NCBI GenBank assembly: GCA_964614415.1
Contig: CAZTLE010000035.1
Location: 1 to 25,855 of the forward strand
Reading direction: 5' to 3'
DNA from: CAZTLE01 sp964614415
GTDB lineage: Bacteria; Bacteroidota; Bacteroidia; Flavobacteriales; Flavobacteriaceae
DNA length: 25,855 nt
Each line of letters opens with the position of its first letter. Within the stretch, counting starts at the first letter, position 1. Under the pieces are notes generated by a model. That model was not told where the DNA came from. It saw only the letters and a list, made by a program, of their open reading frames with translations, and ran no database searches. Below, piece after piece: positions 23,544-25,855 of the stretch. Position numbers and translations under genes: made by a program.

Positions 23544-23591
23544 ACCTCGAACTGAGTTATTAACATGACTCCTTTCGAGGTTTTTCTTTTT
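23544..23591 (+). terminator. Rho-independent terminator facing the plus strand
   Basis: Arms ACCTCGAA (23544-23551) and TTCGAGGT (23574-23581) enclose a second stem GAGT/ACTC, with a CT/CT internal loop and loop TATTAACATG; a T-rich run follows (23581-23591). The nearest gene on this strand ends at 22738, so the terminator may end an extended transcript antisense to aat or a small RNA. On the minus strand it lies just after the fatty-acid-transporter stop but has no T-run in that direction. Confidence 0.75.
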
Positions 23592-24966
23592 AGACCAACA
23601 ACAGTCCCAACAGGAATACAACGCATCCGATTCCCATAAGTAACAGAGTATACGGCAGGATTTCCTTCGCCTTTAATTTGGTGATCCCGAGCAAAGGCAG
23701 TGCCCAGAACGGCTGTAGCATATTGGTGATCTGATCGCCATAGGCCAAGGCCATGATGGCTTTGGGAAGAGGCACACCGAGTTTCAAAGCCGATTCGATC
23801 ACAATAGGGCCTTGCACAGCCCATTGACCTCCGCCACTGGGAACAAAGATGTTCACCAATCCGGCACTGAAGAATGTGAAGATGGGCAAGGTCGTAGCAT
23901 TGGCAATAGATACGAAGAAATCGGAGATCTGAACCACCATCCCGCTATCACGCATAATCCCCATAATCCCGAAATACAGCGGAAACTGAATTAAGATACC
24001 CGAAGCGCCCTTTATGGCTTCTTCCAAAGCATTTAAGAAGCTGGCAAAGCTACCGTGCAATACCAGTGCGAGTCCGAGCATAAAGAAGTTCAACAGGTTC
24101 GGAGTAATCGCCAAACTCCCCAGGGCACCGAAATACTGATAGAAGAAAGCGCCTAAGATCACCACGCCGAATCCGATTCCAAAGACACGTGACCGATCCA
24201 CACGCTCGGCACCTTCAATAACGCCACTTCCGGTCGCGGGCCCTTTGTAGATGGGTAAATCGGTAGGTCGGGTTGGAACCTTCTTCCCCAAATAATAAAG
24301 GAACAGTGGTATGATCAGGAGCAATATACCGAACAGCACAAGGTTGAATCCGCTGAAAATGGTCTCGTTAAATGCGATAAGATCCGGTAACTGTTGTTGA
24401 AGTTCGGGGTCCCCTACTCCGCTCATAAGGCTTGCCAGGTGTCCTTCTTCCGATACTTTGAGCGGTGCCGATCCGCTAATTCCTCCGTGCCAGATCATCA
24501 GCCCTACGTAGCCCGCAGCACCCACCAGGGGATAATTGATCTTAAATCCCCGCAATTGAGCTGCCTCGGCCACCTTGCGGGCCATAATGGCACCAAAGAT
24601 GAGTCCCAGCCCCCAATTGAAAAAGGAAACCAACATCGTGGTCAAACTCACTAAAAGTACTGCATTCGAAGTATTGCTCACCAGGCCCGTGAGTCGGGTG
24701 ATGAGATAGTTCATGGGTTTGCTGAGCACCAAAATATGCCCCAGCACCAGGATGAGCATCATCTGGTAGGCGAATACAAGAAGCCCGTTATTCCAAACAC
24801 CACTCTCCCAGTAGGAAAGGATATTCAAAAAGTGAGAGCCTTCCTCCGGTTTTTCAGTAATGAAATAGGCCAGAGCTATGGTAACCAGGGTAAGGATTAC
24901 GGCTATGGCAAAGGGAGAAGGCAGAAAACGCTTAAAAAGCGTTTCTATGGTGCGGGTGATCTTCAT
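23590..24966 (-). CDS. atoE: Short-chain fatty acid transporter family protein
   Basis: A 458-residue inner-membrane carrier of the AtoE/SCFA_trans family, with about twelve hydrophobic helices. Family segments include FLPSPFAIAVILTLV near the N-terminus, FFNWGLGLIFGAIMARKVAE (about 115-135), the internal GYVGLMIWHGGISGSAPL, and the C-terminal NIFVPSGGGQWAVQGP plus YGDQITNMLQPFWALP. Predicted substrates are short-chain fatty acids such as butyrate or acetoacetate. I start at ATG 24966 (MKITRTIE); a TTG further upstream is less likely. It lies 23 bases downstream of the membrane unknown at 24990. Confidence 0.92.
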   Translation of the reverse strand: MKITRTIETLFKRFLPSPFAIAVILTLVTIALAYFITEKPEEGSHFLNILSYWESGVWNNGLLVFAYQMMLILVLGHILVLSKPMNYLITRLTGLVSNTSNAVLLVSLTTMLVSFFNWGLGLIFGAIMARKVAEAAQLRGFKINYPLVGAAGYVGLMIWHGGISGSAPLKVSEEGHLASLMSGVGDPELQQQLPDLIAFNETIFSGFNLVLFGILLLIIPLFLYYLGKKVPTRPTDLPIYKGPATGSGVIEGAERVDRSRVFGIGFGVVILGAFFYQYFGALGSLAITPNLLNFFMLGLALVLHGSFASFLNALEEAIKGASGILIQFPLYFGIMGIMRDSGMVVQISDFFVSIANATTLPIFTFFSAGLVNIFVPSGGGQWAVQGPIVIESALKLGVPLPKAIMALAYGDQITNMLQPFWALPLLGITKLKAKEILPYTLLLMGIGCVVFLLGLLLV

Positions 24967-24989
24967 GCCTCGAAAATAGGAAAAAGAGA

Positions 24990-25577
24990 TCAATTAAGGC
25001 CTTTGCAATATCCTCTGTAAAAGCCTGGTTTCTTTAGTAGGTTTGTATCGGAGGTAACTCTAACAAATCTGTCCTCAGTAAGAATAAGAGTATCCCCGAC
25101 AAATTCGGGAATGATGTCCTCAGAGGTAATTAAAAGTGTATCTGCTTTTCGCGTCCAGCTCCCTTTTTTAAATGTTGTAGCTCCAAAGAAACCCACATGG
25201 CTATACTCAAAGTCTCCGGATTCTCGAAAAACGATTCTCCCGGTGTTCATTGTTCCCTCATAACAACCTCTGTAAACAACCTTGCTAAGGTAATACTCGG
25301 GAGACATCCACTTCGGGGAGACTTTGACAAGCACGAGCGTTGTAATACACAGAATTGCAGGAATAAGATAGACTTTCCTGGCTGATTTCCAGTTCTTTCT
25401 AAGCTTAACCAGAACATGAATAGTGAAGACAATGTTGGCAAGAAGTAAGAGAAGTATAAAACTAAGCAGCACCACAGGCGCCCATTCGGAAATCTGTTGC
25501 CAGTAGTACTCTCCGAAGCAAAGCACCAGTAATGGAATAGTTAGGCTGAGTGCAACAATGATCTTACGTATGCTCAA
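24990..25577 (-). CDS. Hypothetical membrane protein with a beta-rich C-terminal domain
   Basis: Not recognised. The 195-residue product has three helices in its first 86 residues (about 6-24, 33-57, 68-85) with a positive loop RKNWKSARK between the last two, and a C-terminal soluble domain (90-195) of short beta-strand units (GRIVFRESGDFEYSHVGFF, GSWTRKADTLLITSED). No ATG is available before the first helix: the frame opens after a TAG and the most natural start is TTG at 25577 (TTGAGCATACGT). It may be cotranscribed with the fatty-acid transporter. Function unknown. Confidence 0.7.
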   Translation of the reverse strand: MSIRKIIVALSLTIPLLVLCFGEYYWQQISEWAPVVLLSFILLLLLANIVFTIHVLVKLRKNWKSARKVYLIPAILCITTLVLVKVSPKWMSPEYYLSKVVYRGCYEGTMNTGRIVFRESGDFEYSHVGFFGATTFKKGSWTRKADTLLITSEDIIPEFVGDTLILTEDRFVRVTSDTNLLKKPGFYRGYCKGLN

Positions 25578-25679
25578 GAAATCGTGTTTCTTTACACAAC
25601 GCTAAAGTCTTTACAAGCGTATTTGTGAAGATTATTGATTTTAAGAGATCCCTCCTGGCGTCGGGATTAGTTCAACTGT

Positions 25680-25712
25680 CTGTTTTCAGTGCGCCAGGGC
25701 TTCTGAAAACAG
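25680..25712 (-). terminator. Hairpin downstream of the DUF3127 gene
   Basis: CTGTTTTCAG (25680-25689) and CTGAAAACAG (25703-25712) are perfect inverted repeats with a 13-base loop, lying a few bases after the DUF3127 stop. No U-run follows on the minus strand, so termination is likely but not certain. Confidence 0.5.
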
Positions 25713-25719
25713 CGTTTCA

Positions 25720-25855
25720 CTAAAACGGCAAGTCGTCATGATCCTCCTCGTTAAAATCGGTCGCAGGTTCAAAGGCATCGGCCGGAGGTACGGGTGGCAT
25801 ATCACCTGCAGGTGCAGCATCGAGGTTTTCAATGCGCCATCCGCTAATGGAGTTG
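25720..25855 (-). CDS. DUF3127 protein, C-terminal part (SSB-like tail)
   Basis: Partial: only the last 45 codons lie in the window and the start is beyond its end. The visible part reads NSISGWRIENLDA, a Pro/Ala/Asp-rich linker (GDMPPVPPADAFEPA) and an acidic tip ending EEDHDDLPF. NSIxGWRIE is the end of the DUF3127 domain as I know it from Bacteroidetes, and the DDLPF tip is that of single-strand DNA-binding proteins, which use it to bind repair and replication partners. An alternative reading is an SSB paralogue; the missing N-terminal part would decide. A hairpin follows the stop. Confidence 0.75.
   Translation of the reverse strand, partial: NSISGWRIENLDAAPAGDMPPVPPADAFEPATDFNEEDHDDLPF

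Noticed and set aside
1..25855. CRISPR arrays, insertion sequences, tRNA or rRNA genes
   Set aside because: No spaced direct repeats, transposase sequence, cloverleaf-like arms or rRNA segments were found on either strand.

Overview
This window reads as an ordinary chromosomal segment of a marine-type member of the Flavobacteriaceae (Bacteroidetes). The evidence is the gene set and order (DUF4296, DUF4271, DUF3098 and DUF3127 families, a Bacteroidetes-type dihydroorotase, a CarboxypepD_reg/TonB-plug protein), the near absence of Shine-Dalgarno sequences, and -7 promoter elements of the Bacteroidetes form TAnnTTTG upstream of several genes. I see no tRNA, rRNA, CRISPR array, insertion sequence, prophage or replication origin. 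Coding density is very high and no gene-free stretch exceeds about 215 bases.

Layout. 1-2428: a terminator, tyrS (-) and an NAD-dependent epimerase (+). 2410-4936: a tight minus-strand operon (polyprenol-phosphate mannosyltransferase, dihydroorotase, DUF4296 lipoprotein) joined by TAAATG stop/start junctions; the dihydroorotase frame is broken near 3985-4000. 5079-6558: DUF4271 membrane protein and hemD (+), closed by a strong terminator. 6587-7210: an AT-rich orphan gene. 7211-9278: pckA and a DUF423 membrane protein (-). 9348-10750: a saccharopine dehydrogenase family gene and a perfect hairpin. 10774-15444: a zinc metallopeptidase, then an AbiH-family phage-defence gene translationally coupled to the end of leuS. 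15565-18533: a packed plus-strand operon (ftsX, a small unknown, DUF3098, uppP, truB) linking cell division, wall-lipid recycling and tRNA modification. 18587-22738: a TonB-like protein, a thioredoxin-fold protein (-), tag (+), a small TPR protein (-), and a secreted CarboxypepD_reg/plug/TPR/DUF2135-like protein (+). 22743-25855: aat, a short-chain fatty-acid transporter, a membrane unknown and the C-terminal end of a DUF3127 protein, all (-).

Most of the window is housekeeping metabolism and translation. The points that deserve a second look are the broken dihydroorotase, the AbiH gene riding on leuS, a GC-rich palindromic in-frame insert inside leuS, an intrinsic terminator facing away from its neighbours (suggesting an antisense 3' extension across aat or a small RNA), and the abutting or overlapping tail-to-tail gene ends. 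I do not see a convincing complete new multi-gene system.
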